From assembly GCA_027946555.1 (NCBI GenBank), contig JAPEVC010000042.1, forward strand, positions 1-64,000: a stretch of 64,000 nucleotides of DNA. Reading direction: 5' to 3'. Numbering within the stretch: the first letter of the stretch is position 1; each line of letters begins with the position of its first letter. Of the stretch, positions 12,678 through 25,966 are shown in pieces. A model generated the notes under the pieces. The model searched no databases. It was given only the letters and a program-made list of their open reading frames with translations, and was not told the origin of the DNA. The position numbers were made by a program, and so were the translations under genes. The DNA is from Gnomoniopsis sp. IMI 355080 (taxonomy: Eukaryota > Ascomycota > Sordariomycetes > Diaporthales > Gnomoniaceae).

Positions 12678-13648
12678 GATGGCGCCTCGCCTGCAAGAGC
12701 AATGGTCCTATGTTCTCATCAAGGAACTACGGGCAGTCAGCGTAGAAAGTCTTGAGTCGTTGCTTGCCACGACGACAGCTGATCTTGTCTGTTCCGTTTG
12801 GAAGGGGGGAGGAAGAGTTGTGGGGCGGCAGAGAAGAAACAAAAAAAGAATGATTGACTACGGACGAGAAAGTGATCATGAGGCTATGCACAAAGAAAAC
12901 GAACAAAAACAAGTCTGGGATCGCTGCATTTTTCTTGTCTGTCTTCGCTGCATAACTTGCATTCACTGGTCTCATCGATTCCCAGGGAGATGTCATTTCA
13001 GCTTTCAGGAGGTTGCTAGGTGGTTGTGCATGTTTAAGTAATGGATTGGAGCGTGTCTGATGTTATTCAAATGATTGGTGACATAGGGTGGTGTCTGTTC
13101 TGTAGTCATAACAATTCTCCATCTCCTACGAATCTATACGTCTGAATAGTCCTTAGTGAATTCAATATGTACACTCAATTATTCCACATAAGTACCTAAT
13201 TAAGTACTTTAGGTGGGTAGGATGTAAGGAGACACCCAGCCGAATTGACCAATTACCAAATTAGGCAGCCCAGCCTGCTTGTAAATCAGGGAAGGCTGAC
13301 CTAAAGGACTCGCCTCCTCACCTTATGTTGTGTATCGAATACGATAGCAATGCCTGACGCCGCCTTGACCTTGAAGTTCGAATGGACGCTCCGGCGAAGG
13401 ATCCGTCGGAGCCCGTAAGGAATCATCATCACCAACATCCGTGTACACTGAATATTAGCAAGCGACTTCAAGACTCAAGCATCTGGCATGGCGTAGGATC
13501 CTCAAGTCTAAACGGAGTATGGGAACTTGACAGGACCCTTCAAGGACACAATGTGATGAGTACCTAAGTACTTTGGTAGAGTGAATAGATCTGCAGCATA
13601 GTCCCCATCAATTACCATTTACCATCACGCTTTATCAATCACTGTAGA

Positions 13649-16600
13649 TACCTAGGTAGAGGTCAAGGCTTTCCCTATAGTAACCTAGATATTTAGTTCA
13701 TTTTTAGAGCAACTAAATGCAGACAATACCTGGCCAGCTGGCTACACATAGCATGGTGACCTCGAGAGTACCCATACAAGACCCGAGGAATTATATCAAT
13801 GTAAGAGCCCTGGAGGACATCTGGACAAACAGGCGTATGGGACCTAAGGAGGCCAGCCTGGTCGCATCTGGAACTATTTCCGTGAACAGGAGCTTCCTAT
13901 ATACTTGTGTAGCCAGGTCTGTACAGAATAGGCACATAACAATCATCCTGTCTCGCATCAGCACTCACAAGAGCTTTAAGCTCTGCATAAAATTGCCCCT
14001 TAACCTACAGAACTGAGAATAATGAAATTCGATATGAACATCGATCGTAGTGACTTCACAACATCAACGACACGGCCAATAGTCACAGCAGAGCTATCCA
14101 CTCGTGTGTATCAGTCTTGGTCTGATGTTATCAGACATCAAGTGAGGGGGGGAAACCATGCAAGCTGCTTTATAATTAGAGTATAAGTTCGTACCTTGGG
14201 CATGTGGCTTGAATTAGTATGAACTTTTGGACCGGCGCCCGGCTAAACAAAGAAAAAGCCAAAATAAGTCACCTGGGGTCCCACTAACAAAGCTCTTTTC
14301 ATTACTCATGCTGCACCTGATCGGCTTAGCAGATCTCATGAAGTTCCAATAATGAGCTTCAGAATCAATTTGTGTGGTATACGGCTATCGACTATTAGTC
14401 TAGTATCTTTGAAGACTTAATCAAGGTGAGCACTATAAGATCGTGATAGTACAATACAGTACACACAAAACTCAAGTTTGAACTTGGTACCAAAGCATAT
14501 ACTTGCATACATTGGAATATCTTATCACGTGAGTCTATTATAGTGGCAAGATTTCTATTCAACGGCTTTTAGAGGGATAGGGGCTTTCCTATAGTAGGCT
14601 AGGCAAAGAAGCGCCGACATGCTCTCCCATGGTTTCAGGACCTTCTGATCAACGAAACACGACATTCGTGTCCCACTGTCTTTCCTTTCAGCAAATCGTA
14701 TTTAGACCCACTAGCTTGCAGTAAAATCTCGGAGTACAAGAAAAGGTGGGGACGAAGGAGGCCTGCTAACAGGCCATACACGTACTGTAGTGAGGCAGAT
14801 AAATAACCCGTGGTCATAAGTCTATATAACACGACTTTACACTACACTGAAAGTACTACACTACCCAAACCTTTCCACTGCATACCTGGGTACATAATGG
14901 TGCTTATTCATGCTACATACCTAGGTAGGTACTTTAATATTCGGACAACTCAATGGACTGATGATCTTGTGAACGCCAATCTCAAGCACTATGCCGGTAT
15001 AAACACGTCTATTGGCCAAATAATCTGCATAAATTTTCTAGTAATCCTACTCGAGAGATCCTGCTATCGGTCGTATATAAATGAGCCTTTGTGGGCCTCA
15101 GCCCGGACTACCTCCCTACCTAGGTAGGTTGGTAGTTTCTCGGTCAGAATCGGGATGTGGGAGGGGCTTGGTCTAGATTGCTTTATTATGCAGGCTGCCC
15201 GTGACCCAGGGAGAGAGATCCCGTTACTGCAGATTCATCAGAGTGTCAACATCCAATAATAAGTGCGTCTGGCGACTTCTGCCTGCGACGTTGCCGCGTA
15301 TATCAGGCGAGGTCTTAGTCATGCTTTGACCTAGTTCTAAATTTGATCACGGCAGCCAAAGTGTTTAGGCTGACGAGCACGAGAGACTTCCCAATACTTG
15401 GCCATGGCCGATGTACGCTGTCCAGATAGACAGATCGATCAACAGATATTTTACAGCGTTAAGGGTAGTCAATAGGCCGTGTACCATCTTTTGCTGATTG
15501 TAAGAACACCATACTTTGATGCTCAATTAATGGATCAAGCAACACATCCATCCATCGCGTTATTTGTGATCAGATTTGTTATGTCAATGCGTTGCACATG
15601 ATCAAGCCGCCGAAATCTGCTGGCACTTTGCCTGCTGATGCTTCTGCAAGGTTCGGAAACCCAGCATAAGACATTTAAGCTTGAGTGAGCTGCATGAGGG
15701 TAACGGTTAGCACTCGGCAAAGTTGCTTGAGGACGATAAGAAGAGACATACTGTGAGTACAAGCTTTGATCAGTCCAATATCTCACTTACAGCTTCTTGT
15801 AGTAGGCTACGCACTAGACTCAAACGTTGCAACTAACAGCTAGCCACTGTGGCAGGGCCAGAGAGCGATACGAAGGGAGGTTCGAGAGGGACATGATCAC
15901 ATGCCAGATAGTGCCAATCTGTGCTCACCTATGAACATTTACGCACGTACGCAACCGTAGTGTTGCCGAAATTAAGGGGTTACACATGTACTGCGTATTT
16001 AGTGTACACGAGTTGACTGCGGGCTGATGGTACTTAAGTAGTCGAGTCATACAAACCTAATTGTTGCAAGCCCTCGTAATTTTAGCACGGCCCAGTCCAA
16101 TGCTTGCTGTTTATTACCAACTACACACAGTAAGTATATCTCTCAGTATTTGGCGAAGCTTGTCTCTTGGGTTGAATATTGAGTTTTGTATATGGTTTGG
16201 CCCGGAGGGGGGGGGGGGAAGACTTACCTACCTAGGTAGTATACGGGTTCTGAGCATCGTCATGGGACAGCCGACTTGTTGTTCACCATGGAGTGTATCT
16301 TGTATGTATCGATAGGGCTTTGGATGTGAGATTCTACATGACTTTGCATTGCGGGATACCATCCAATATCTCGGAATAATCTTTGACGATATCATTGTTT
16401 TAGTCTGACAGTTCTTCGCCACAGTCGTAACTTCTTAACATGGACGGGAAATCTCCGTAGGACCTTATAAGTCAACGGCCGCGTTTGTCGGGCTGTCGAC
16501 GTCTCCTATGCTTAGACTTGAAGATTAGACTCGGCTTATCCGAGGCCTTGGAATATTGATCTTCATGACTTCATCCTTGAATAAGAACTATGAGGAATTT

Positions 16601-19600
16601 GCCTCTTTTCAAGACACTATCCTTCGAGGTACATAGTGAGTTTCAGTCTCATCACATAACCTTTCGTTCTGGAGCAGCTTGCTGGGTATCAGAGTCAGTT
16701 TAATCACCACTTAGTTCAGTTTTGTTGTATTCATTTGGTATTTGCTGAAGAGGGGAGAAGCCATCTACAGTCTGATGCCAAACTGTGGTTTTTGGTTGTG
16801 GCAAAGGGCGCTAGGCCCGATTAGTAGGTCGTTGAATGGATCACCACCCTAATCGCCACTACATCTTCCATGTTATGATTGAAAGCAGCCTGGACGGAAG
16901 CCTTTTGATCTATCGGGTTTTGAATGATAGCACCATGGCTTCGGATGCTGTATGACTTCAACATCGTTTCGCCGCTGAGCTGGCCGAGCCATCAAGGTGG
17001 TCCCCGAGGTCGACTCCTGAGGCCACCACCAAAGTGCGCTGTGTTTCGAACAAGCTCCACAGGGTGTGGCGCAACTAAACTGTAGAAAATCGTATTTCAT
17101 GGCACTCGGCCACGACACGAAGCCTATCAGGTGTTGAGGCCCGTACGCAGTCAGATACGCTAGTTTTCTAGTATGGGATAGGTGACTCGGAGGGGGGGCG
17201 GTTCGGCCGGTGGTATTCCAGAAAGAGTTGGTGGCGTTCATTACATGGACTACGGATGGGCTCAATCTTGTTTGAGGCATTGCAGTGACCTATCAAAGCT
17301 TCCTCGTCGACCACATGATGACTCTTGAGATGAAAGTCACCAGTGAGATGCTTTGCAAATAGCTTGGCATGCATTGGTGAAGATCAAGCTTCTTTTGCAT
17401 ATATTAGATCCACAGAGCTGGGTGACCTACAACCTTCAAATAATGTTCTAGGTATTTCTTGGAAAGTAGTACCTTGCTGCATATTGCAAGCTGACAGCAT
17501 TTAATGCAGTGGATGTGACTTTCCTATCAGGGGAAGGATTCCGGATCCTTGCGTACATGTGGCCTATTTACCCCTGATGCACACTTCCAAGCTTTGACCC
17601 GTGGCATGTTTATCTGGGAGAAAATACTTCGTTGCCTTCAGTCTGTGATTTTTGAAAGATGACTGGTCATATTGTATCAAATCTGGAACATTGCAGTAAT
17701 GGAGGGTTGACTGTAGGCAGCATCTGCACGGTTCTGCAGTAGATTTGTATCCGCTCAAATCTTTAGAGAGACTCAATTCGTTCAGGCCAGTACAGATCAG
17801 CAGTCAAGAATATAGATAGCCCTGCTCTTCGACAAGATGCTTAGGTAAACAGAAAATATGAGAAATTAGACACTAAAGCAGTGCAAAGGAGGCAGACTGT
17901 GGAATACGGCCAATCACAGGTCGTGGTCTGATTACCTAGGTAGCTAATAGGGATCTGAGTGCCTTGTGCCCTCTGGTCCTGTACGATCATGTACGGTTGG
18001 ACTTACCTCCTTCCAACTAACCACACACTAATCCACTACTATTGACCTGTACTGCTGTTTTGCTATTTTTTTTTCATACGATCGTACTTAAGTCGTATCA
18101 ATACAGACTAACAATTCTCGAGGTCAGCACTAGTGACCTAGCAGCCTAAAAGCTTAGAGCAGGCTTTCAGTGTCAGTGGTAGTGTTCTCGATGATTATGC
18201 TTTTATGACAATGGCTACGCACACACAGGTCATTGCGTATTGAAATCTGAGTATAATTGGAAGTGCTTTTCTTCAACTTATAAGCATAAGGCAGGGAATC
18301 ACACCCGATGGTTTCCCAGAAGTTTGAGGTTCCTTTGGGTCATGGGGCTTATAAACAACAGATATTGTCACCAGGCAACATGGTTGATTTTATGAGATCA
18401 AATCCCATCACTAATGAAAGAAATTGCTGCCACAGAGACTGCAGTGTCTATGGTTGTAGCTCTGTCTCCTTGCTTCTCTATTTGCGTCTGCAGCGGCCTG
18501 TCGGACAAGTGATATGAGCAGTTATGTACGGCGTTCACACTGAAGAAGCCTCCTCCCTGCCACTTGGATTTGCTACGAAAAACATGCAAAACAGCCTCTT
18601 CCGGGAAGCATGAGAGTGGTCAATTGCCCAGGTGTGGCATATACTGGGGATAACGTCAGGCCATGTGCAATGAGAGGCCATTATAAAGTGACATGGGCAT
18701 GATGTGCGTTGTGCAGTATTGGCAGACAAGAACAAACGGCATTCGTTGAATCGTTGCAGAGTCTCGAGCTTATGTCCTCCGGTATCAGATATGGAGGATG
18801 GAGTCTAAGACATTGGCAGCGGGCGAGCAAGTCTTTGTCGGTCAAAATGGATGGCACTATTAGACATACTGACAATGGAATGGATCGAAGCAGTAGTACT
18901 AGGCTTTGATAGACCGTATCAGCGGCAACGCATGGCTCATATAATGAGTCAGGCATGAGCCATGAGCCAAAAACGTATAAGCCTCTCGCAAAGCAAAGAC
19001 TACCTGCTGTAGGTATGGTCGAAAGAAAGTCTCGGTCAAGCTGGTCCTAATATCGAGTTCAGTCAGTTGCAGATGGTAAAGACCATTTGAGATCCCTGCC
19101 AATAAGCTCAATTTGTTTTGTGGGGATATCATCTACATAGTAGTATATCTCCACTTGCCGGATCTGGTTCCTACAGCCTTGTAAGTTGAAACCTCGACAG
19201 CCTCGCAGTGTTGGTATGCGCCGGCAGACTGAGTCCTGTCATTTGCTTCTACATCGAGGAGTAGGGCTCGCGTCCCATCAAAGATCTAATGACTGCACGT
19301 CAGGTGGTCACAGAATGGTTTTAAGGCTTTCCGATTCTCATGTACGTCCCGCCATTCTGATTCTACATCCCATCCTGGCACGAATATTAAGGGGGAAGAG
19401 GGGAAGGGAGAAGGGGGAAAGAATCGTTAGTGAGAGAGCAATATCGACTACCTTGCTATGAGCAAGAGTTGCCAGCGTTTGTCTGTGATCAAGCCGCCTT
19501 TCACTACCAGGTGGGCTCATTGTGAACCCTAGTTCCACCTGCGCGCAGCACAGCCGCGATTACCTAGGTAGTTGCGAGACGATGTTTTAAGGGCCATTCA

Positions 19601-21419
19601 CCGGGCGGATAGTCTACATAGGTACCTACTTGACTCGTAGAGTTCCGTTCACCTGCCGCGAAGGGGGACCTCTTGTCAAACTGCATCGCCTTCGGCTATC
19701 TGTAGCATCGCACATTCTCTATGAGATGCTGAGACTGTCAAAGCGTATCTATTCTGGTAGCATCTTATCTTCGTGCCATCCTAAGTCTTTAAACCGGAAC
19801 CCATCGGGCGTGGTCGTAATGAGACGATTAGTTGAAAGTCACATCAATGCATCGAGAGCTGCTACACGATCCATGTTGTTGTTCAGCTTGCTGAATGAAG
19901 CCGAGTGAACGCCGGTCTGCAATATAGTGGTGTCCTTCTCAGCGACTGTTCAGCTGGCTGTGCACTCACTTACAGGCAATGCATTCTGAGCAGGCCAATC
20001 GGGAGTTTCAAACGGGTCAAGACTGAGGCTTGTCGTGAAGATCCCGTGGCGGACATGGCCTGCGCCAAGCACTTCAGTGTCACCTTGGCCTACCTTGGCA
20101 AGGCTTGTCCCAGAAACACAATTCGTCATCGGGTCTTGGAGCGGTAAGTACTCGCCTGATGTCCGTGTCATGGACTGTCAGTCGACTTGATTGACGTTCA
20201 CTCATTCAGCATTTTTCCCAAGAATAAGTGGGTGTACTTAGAGATTGCCTGGTGGGATCAATTTCTGTCTGGGAGAAACGCACTGCCAACGATGGAGAAG
20301 GGTATAGAAGGCTATCTACATATCGACCTTTGTGCTGCTTAGATGACATACATTCGTAAATCCAAGCTATTGTCTCAAGAGCGTTATCTGAAAGTCAAAG
20401 ATCTAATCAAATCAGGGGAGCATAGCAAGTGCCGACACGTTTTGTGGGGCTTTTAGCTTGCCAACACTACACGCTACTACCGGAACCGTCTGATCTTCTT
20501 GAACATTAATCTTATACACGTCCCCTGCTGTGTTCTCGGTACAGCAATACAGCATCCAGCCAACTAGAACCAATTAAACGACATGTAGGTCCATAGCTTG
20601 CGACAAGAAGCACTATATAATTAGGCACTTTGAAGGGATATCTTCCGGTTGCACAATTAGTTTCTTTTATCCACAGTACACGTACTTTTGTCGCCATCTG
20701 CGTTACATTTGCAAGTGGGACCACAACATCGTGTCTTATGGAACCAGCCTTTGAAGTCAGGAAGCGTAGTCGGACGGACCGAGCTCGAGGGCAAGATTGT
20801 TTTCATCCTTGGACAATCTGAATCATGACCTTGGACCTTTCCTCTGAGCGTTCGTTATCACCGACGACTTGGCGATCTGACTACGAACAGCATGAGAAGT
20901 TCTTAATCATCCCATTTGGGCATGACGCCGGATGACATCAGATGGCCCGACTCCTTTTTCATCTCGTCTTATTCCCCAATTCTGATTCCGTTTCATCGTT
21001 ACTACGCCTCCAAAGTTGCCGACTGCAAGGTCCAGAAATAGTATCTGCAAGTCAGCCACACGCTCAACCCACATTCCACGGCTATTCTGATTCACAGCAA
21101 GATGTACTACATATGCAGGTATATGGCTGGAGCTTTTTCATCTGATCCGGGAGGCAATATGTGTGTTCTGAATCAGTGAGCCGATCACGAAGATGGTTAG
21201 GCGGCTTCACCGATGACCTAACAAAGGTCTACCATTGTTGCAGATCCAGAGACATGTCCCACCGGCAAATATTCAACCGATGGGGACTGAGCACCTAGTT
21301 GTTACGAGAACCCTGCGAAAGAGGCCCAGTGTCGCTGTGGTGATGCATTTTTAGACCTTTTCCCTTGCCTTGGTCAGTTTTCCATTTAATAATTACCGGA
21401 TAGTACGGGTACCTAGGTA
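13649..21419. repeat. Dispersed palindrome TACCTAGGTA, seven copies
   Basis: Perfect copies of the 10-bp palindrome start at 13649, 14918, 15117, 16229, 17933, 19561 and 21410. Most continue with G on the right (TACCTAGGTAG). All lie in the gene desert. A given 10-mer is expected about 0.06 times in 64 kb, so this is strongly non-random. Role unknown. Confidence 0.8.
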
Positions 21420-22671
21420 GTTAGACAAGATGTATGTGAAGTGCGACGGGTGTTGGTGTAATGCACTGCATTGAAACCGGGTAACATTACCATGTAGTCC
21501 GTGCATACTAACTGATGTCTTCCACTTATACAGACTTTGTAATGGTGCTCACGCTGGATGAACCTAGGGGAGACCCCTTATTTGTCTGTGTGAACCTCTG
21601 CGATTCGCGTGAGGGTCAACCAGCCGCAGGACACATCTGAGTAAGCGTGAATGTTATGCATGCTCGCACACATAAAGCCACTGTAATATGTATATAGTCC
21701 AATGGGTCAATTTTTCAACCGCGCCACCCCCACTAAGCTCCCGTAAGGTCAACCAGGTAGGTATTCCGTACGATAGATAGTACTAGCTGCCGTCAACAGT
21801 CGAGCTTCCGCTCTCACGGATGTTACGGGATATGGAGCCGCGAATTGGCTTGTGGGCACACAATTTCAAAATGGACTATGTACCAACCTGTGCATACCGC
21901 GAAACTGTAGTCGAAGCTCCGCTTACTACCGTGCTATAGATAGTAGTGTCAAATGTTCCTAAATGTTCCTCTCGGTCAACTATCACGTAGTATCCGACTA
22001 AATTAGACTTCGTCTCACATGGATGCCCCTGGCCGCCACTTCCGGGAGCTAATTGACTATATCGCCCTGAGCCAGCTTGACGTAGCAAGTCTTCCTATCA
22101 CAATGCTTTGATCAGTTCGGAGGGGGGAACCAAAGGAGGACACATTGGAAACATGACACCGGGGGTACCCCGCAGTCTTTACTTTGCTACGAGCTACCAT
22201 ACTATGGTTGATATTGGTTTCGGTTTCATTCGCCTCATGACCTGTTGTTCCATCACACACCCTCACTGTTGCTAAAGCCTCTCACCATTGGGTGAATATT
22301 TCGGAGCTACCAACCCCTCGACCCTGAGCCCACCACAGTAGCTTGCGAGCTAGACGCTTCACACAATGCAGCAACCAGTACAGGAGAAGTTGTCCACCCC
22401 AGTATGGCCAATTTCCATGCAAAAACAATACCGAACACCGACGCTTGGAGGTCCAGTGCTCAGCTTATCTGGGCAGGCTGCGTTGAGAAGCTATACTTCA
22501 CGCAACAAATGTAGCATCGGAACAGAGACCTGGCTGTTCCCTGTACCCTCGCTTGCCACGACGGTCCCCCACTGCTCTTCGTTGAGCACAGCCTGTGATG
22601 GGCGGTCAGGATGCTGGGCCGCTTGTCTAGTCCCAAGTATAGGAGACAATGGCTCATCACTATGCAAACTT

Positions 22672-22679
22672 TATATAAA
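22672..22679 (+). promoter_or_regulatory. Putative TATA box of the sulfate permease gene
   Basis: TATATAAA lies 153 nt upstream of the permease start codon. It is a close match to the TATA consensus at a sensible distance for a fungal promoter. Confidence 0.45.
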
Positions 22680-22831
22680 TGAAGTATAACCCACCTCTCG
22701 AACAGAGCGTTGTTCGTTACTCATCCATCAAGGCACTTCACTGCTGGTTTGTTGTTGTTGCTATTCAGCGCTTGCAGTCGTCTTCATCTATATATTCGCT
22801 TCTCTGATATGCCCTTTCACCAACCGCCACA

Positions 22832-25100
22832 ATGAAGATCGTTGACAGCGTGAAGAACGACCTACAGACGGACGTGACCTGGAGGAAGGCCGGTCGTTTA
22901 GCTAACAGCGGAACCCGTGCTTTCCCTTCTGCTTCCAAGCAATATCTACTGGACAAGGTGCCTATTGTCGGCTGGTTGCCTCGTTATAATCCACGATGGA
23001 TTCTCAATGATGTTATCGCGGGCTTGACCGTAGGCCTCATGCTTATTCCTCAGGGACTTTCATACGCGACCCTCGCGACCATTCCCGTTCAGTATGGTCT
23101 TATGTCGAGTTGGCTGCCGGGAGCTGTCTACGCGTTCATGGGAACTGCAAAAGGTGAGTGCTGCTTTCCCTCTTTTTTTTCTTTTTCTCTCTCTCTCTTT
23201 TTCTTGGGCTTGCTTTGGCGCTCCGAATGTGGTAACTAATATAGTCTTAGACTTGTCGACTGGACCCACCTCGCTCATCGGCCTCCTCACTGAAGGCATT
23301 ATCAACGAACTCGGCGCTGATTCACCATACACTCCTTCGCAATTTGCATCTGCTATTGCCTTTATGATTGGAATCTATGGCATGATAATGGGCTTTTTGA
23401 AATTGGGGTTTCTTTTGGAATTCGTTTCGATTCCTATCATCACTGGCTTTATCTCGGCCGTGGCCATCACGATCATGCTCAATCAGATGGGCAGCCTCTT
23501 CGGCACGGATGTCTCTTCCTCTGCCAAAGCCTATACACAGATCCGCCAAGTGTTCGAATTCCTTCCTCAGGCAAGCGGCATCACTTGTGCGATAGGCTTT
23601 AGCACCATACTTTTCCTCACCGTTCTCGACCACTCTGGAAAGCGATGGGGTGACAAGTACAAGATCCTTTGGCTACTCTCTATCACCCGCGCATTCCTGG
23701 CGTTGGCTATCTTCACCAGCATCAGTTATGCAGTGAACCACAACCTCTCCGCCGACGACTACCTTTTCAGCGTTGTCAAGGTACAATCAAATGGTCAGGA
23801 GGCCCCTACTATTCCATCCATGGATCTTGTCGGTAAGGTGGCTGTTCGCTCCCTCACAGTATTCATTGGGGCAGCTATCGAGCACACAGCAATCGCACGT
23901 GCCTTTGGTGTCAAGAACAACTACTCGCCTGACCAGAGTCAGGAGCTTTGCTATTTCGGCGTGATCAACTTCTTCAACAGCTTCTTTCACGCCATGGGTG
24001 TTGGTGGTGCCATGAGCCGCACGTCTGTCAACTCATCATGCAAGGTCAAGTCACCCCTCTCTGGCGTTGTCACTACTGGCGTCATTCTCATTTGCATCTA
24101 TTTCCTCGTTGGCACTCTTTACTGGATTCCCAAGGCAACACTGGCCGGTATCATCATTTGTGCCGTTTGGCCTCTCATTGTGAGTATATCGCGTTTCTCT
24201 CATTAGACTCTACACCCATCTAGTCTTGATTTTCCGACACACGGTAGCAGTGAGAGTGTAGAAGCAATTCCTGACTTACTTGGCTTTCCAATGCAGTATC
24301 CTCCTTCAACATTCTACCGTTTCTGGAAAACCTCGCTTGCCGATTTCATCACGTCAATGCTAGCCTTCTGGCTTTCACTCTTTTACTCTACCGAATTTGG
24401 CATCTTCATCCCCATTGCCTTTAACATTATCTACAACATCCTCCGCCAGACCTTTACTTCGGTCTCCTCTTCCTCAGCGCCGACTTGTTCCGAGCTTGCC
24501 TCTTCTCTTGATGCTGCACGGGGCTTGCCTCCCAACGATATCGCGGACCACATGCTGCAAGATGTCCACGTGTTCCGTTTCAACGAGTCCTTTTTCTTCC
24601 CGAATTCTCACAGTTTGACGGGTCGCATCGTTGACTCTGTCCAAACGCATCACTCACCCATCTACAACGGCTCATTTGGCTCCGAGAAGGAGCGCAATTG
24701 GTCCGTTGTGTCCCAGAAGCGTGTTGATAGGCTCCGCCAAGCCGCTGGAGTCACCGATCCAGGCGCTCTACCGCCTATCGGCATGGTTGTGTTGGACTTT
24801 GGAAGGGTCAATCACATCGACACTACTGCCGTTCAGCATCTGGCGACCCTGGTGACTGAGGTCCGCCGTTATGGTGGGAAAAATGTCGAATTCCGGTTTG
24901 TGGATTTGGCCGACTATGTACGCGCGAGGTTTGAGCGGGCCGGGTGGCCCATCGTGGATGCTCGCGAGTTTCCTTCGGACTATGGGGATCAGGAGGCCAC
25001 TAGAGTCTACGGGTCTGTTGCGGAGGCGGTCATGGCCCCGAGGAGATACTATGATGACGACTTCTTGGAGAAGGATGGTGGCACTGTTAAGGAAGTTTAA
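22832..25100 (+). CDS. SulP-family sulfate permease with C-terminal STAS domain
   Basis: An anion transporter of the plasma membrane, most likely taking up sulfate for cysteine and methionine synthesis. Exons 22832-23153, 23251-24179 and 24297-25100 give 684 residues. The N-terminal half carries the SulP signature (NDVIAGLTVGLMLIPQGLSYA) and about ten to twelve hydrophobic helices. The C-terminal third is a STAS domain with the motif VVLDFGRVNHIDTTAVQHL, followed by a short polar tail. The first intron has two in-frame acceptors 6 nt apart (after 23244 and 23250); I chose the downstream one because it gives the family sequence GTAKDLSTGPTS. It converges on the dihydroorotate dehydrogenase gene. 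Related fungal proteins are the CYS-13/CYS-14 and SUL1/SUL2 permeases; molybdate or other anions cannot be excluded. Confidence 0.92.
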
Positions 25101-25966
25101 GGTGGACTATCTAGGGTGACGGGATATGCTCTGGATGTGGAGTGGATGCACTTCTCTCGTTGATAGGCGATAGAACAAGGTGCAGAAGCGGTCATGGTTG
25201 GGCTGCTGCAATTCTACGGGGACAGGTTCCTCTTTCAGTGTGGTCGGGCGTTTTATCTTTTCAATCAGCCGGCGACTTAGGACTAATAAGCCACGGCTTT
25301 ACCACACAGTCATTCCCGGACTATTATCAACATCATATTTTGGGGCCCCACACTGGACTGTCGTCTGTACTCCCGCCGCAAGGCGCCAAGCGAGAATGCA
25401 ACGTGAAATAACGCGTCAAGTGTGCCAAGCTATCGTGCGCAGCCTTCTTTGACGCATATCCCGTACAATGGTCTTCGCACAACGCAATCACCTTGTTGCG
25501 CGAGGGGGCCTTATTAGATGGGTGGCATATTGTGATGAAGAACACACTTGGGCCCTCAAGGAGTTGCAAATATTTTGGTATATAATACAAACGGAACTGC
25601 ACGGGGCGGCCATGGCGCCTGCGTTCCTGACAAGCCGTATACGGGCCTCTCGAGATCACGGGAAAGTCAAGATCTCACTGATAACTACACTTTCTGAAAC
25701 TAGGCTTCTGTTGTTTTCCATCACCATGTTGCATATTGACGAGAGTACAGCCTGTCGAACTTGAGGGTGGGGATCGGAAAGAGAAAGCTACTTCAAGGAC
25801 CAATGGGACTGTTGTGCTAGGTGCTTCTGTCGTCGAGGGGAAAGAGAAGGAGGGTGGTGGGGCGGCGAGTTGGCGACTGCTTTGCAACCCATGCATCCAA
25901 ATATTTCTCACTGTTTTGTCTATCCGCGGCGTATTCTCCTGTTTGAGTCCAATATAAACACTGATG
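25101..25966. other. Convergent 3' intergenic region
   Basis: Holds the 3' UTRs of the sulfate permease and the dihydroorotate dehydrogenase gene. Short open frames on both strands show no recognisable protein. Confidence 0.5.

Larger units (their letters stand above)
12678..22831. other. 10-kb gene desert
   Basis: No gene is supported over about 10.1 kb. Open frames never exceed 135 codons, overlap on opposite strands and show no domain. The stretch has an ordinary mixed base composition by eye, not the extreme AT content of heavily mutated repeats. It contains seven perfect TACCTAGGTA palindromes, a run of 12 G at 16207-16218 and scattered GTACTT/AAGTAC motifs. The last 160 bases hold the TATA box and leader of the sulfate permease. 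I recognise no transposase, reverse transcriptase or terminal repeats. Confidence 0.55.

Noticed and set aside
16873..17374. Overlapping minus-strand frames (135 and 68 codons) in the desert
   Set aside because: Checked as a possible gene remnant; neither frame nor their combination gives a recognisable protein.
12678..22831. Possible RIP-mutated transposon in the desert
   Set aside because: I saw no long direct or inverted repeats, no transposase-like frames and no extreme AT bias. A composition index would be needed to claim it.
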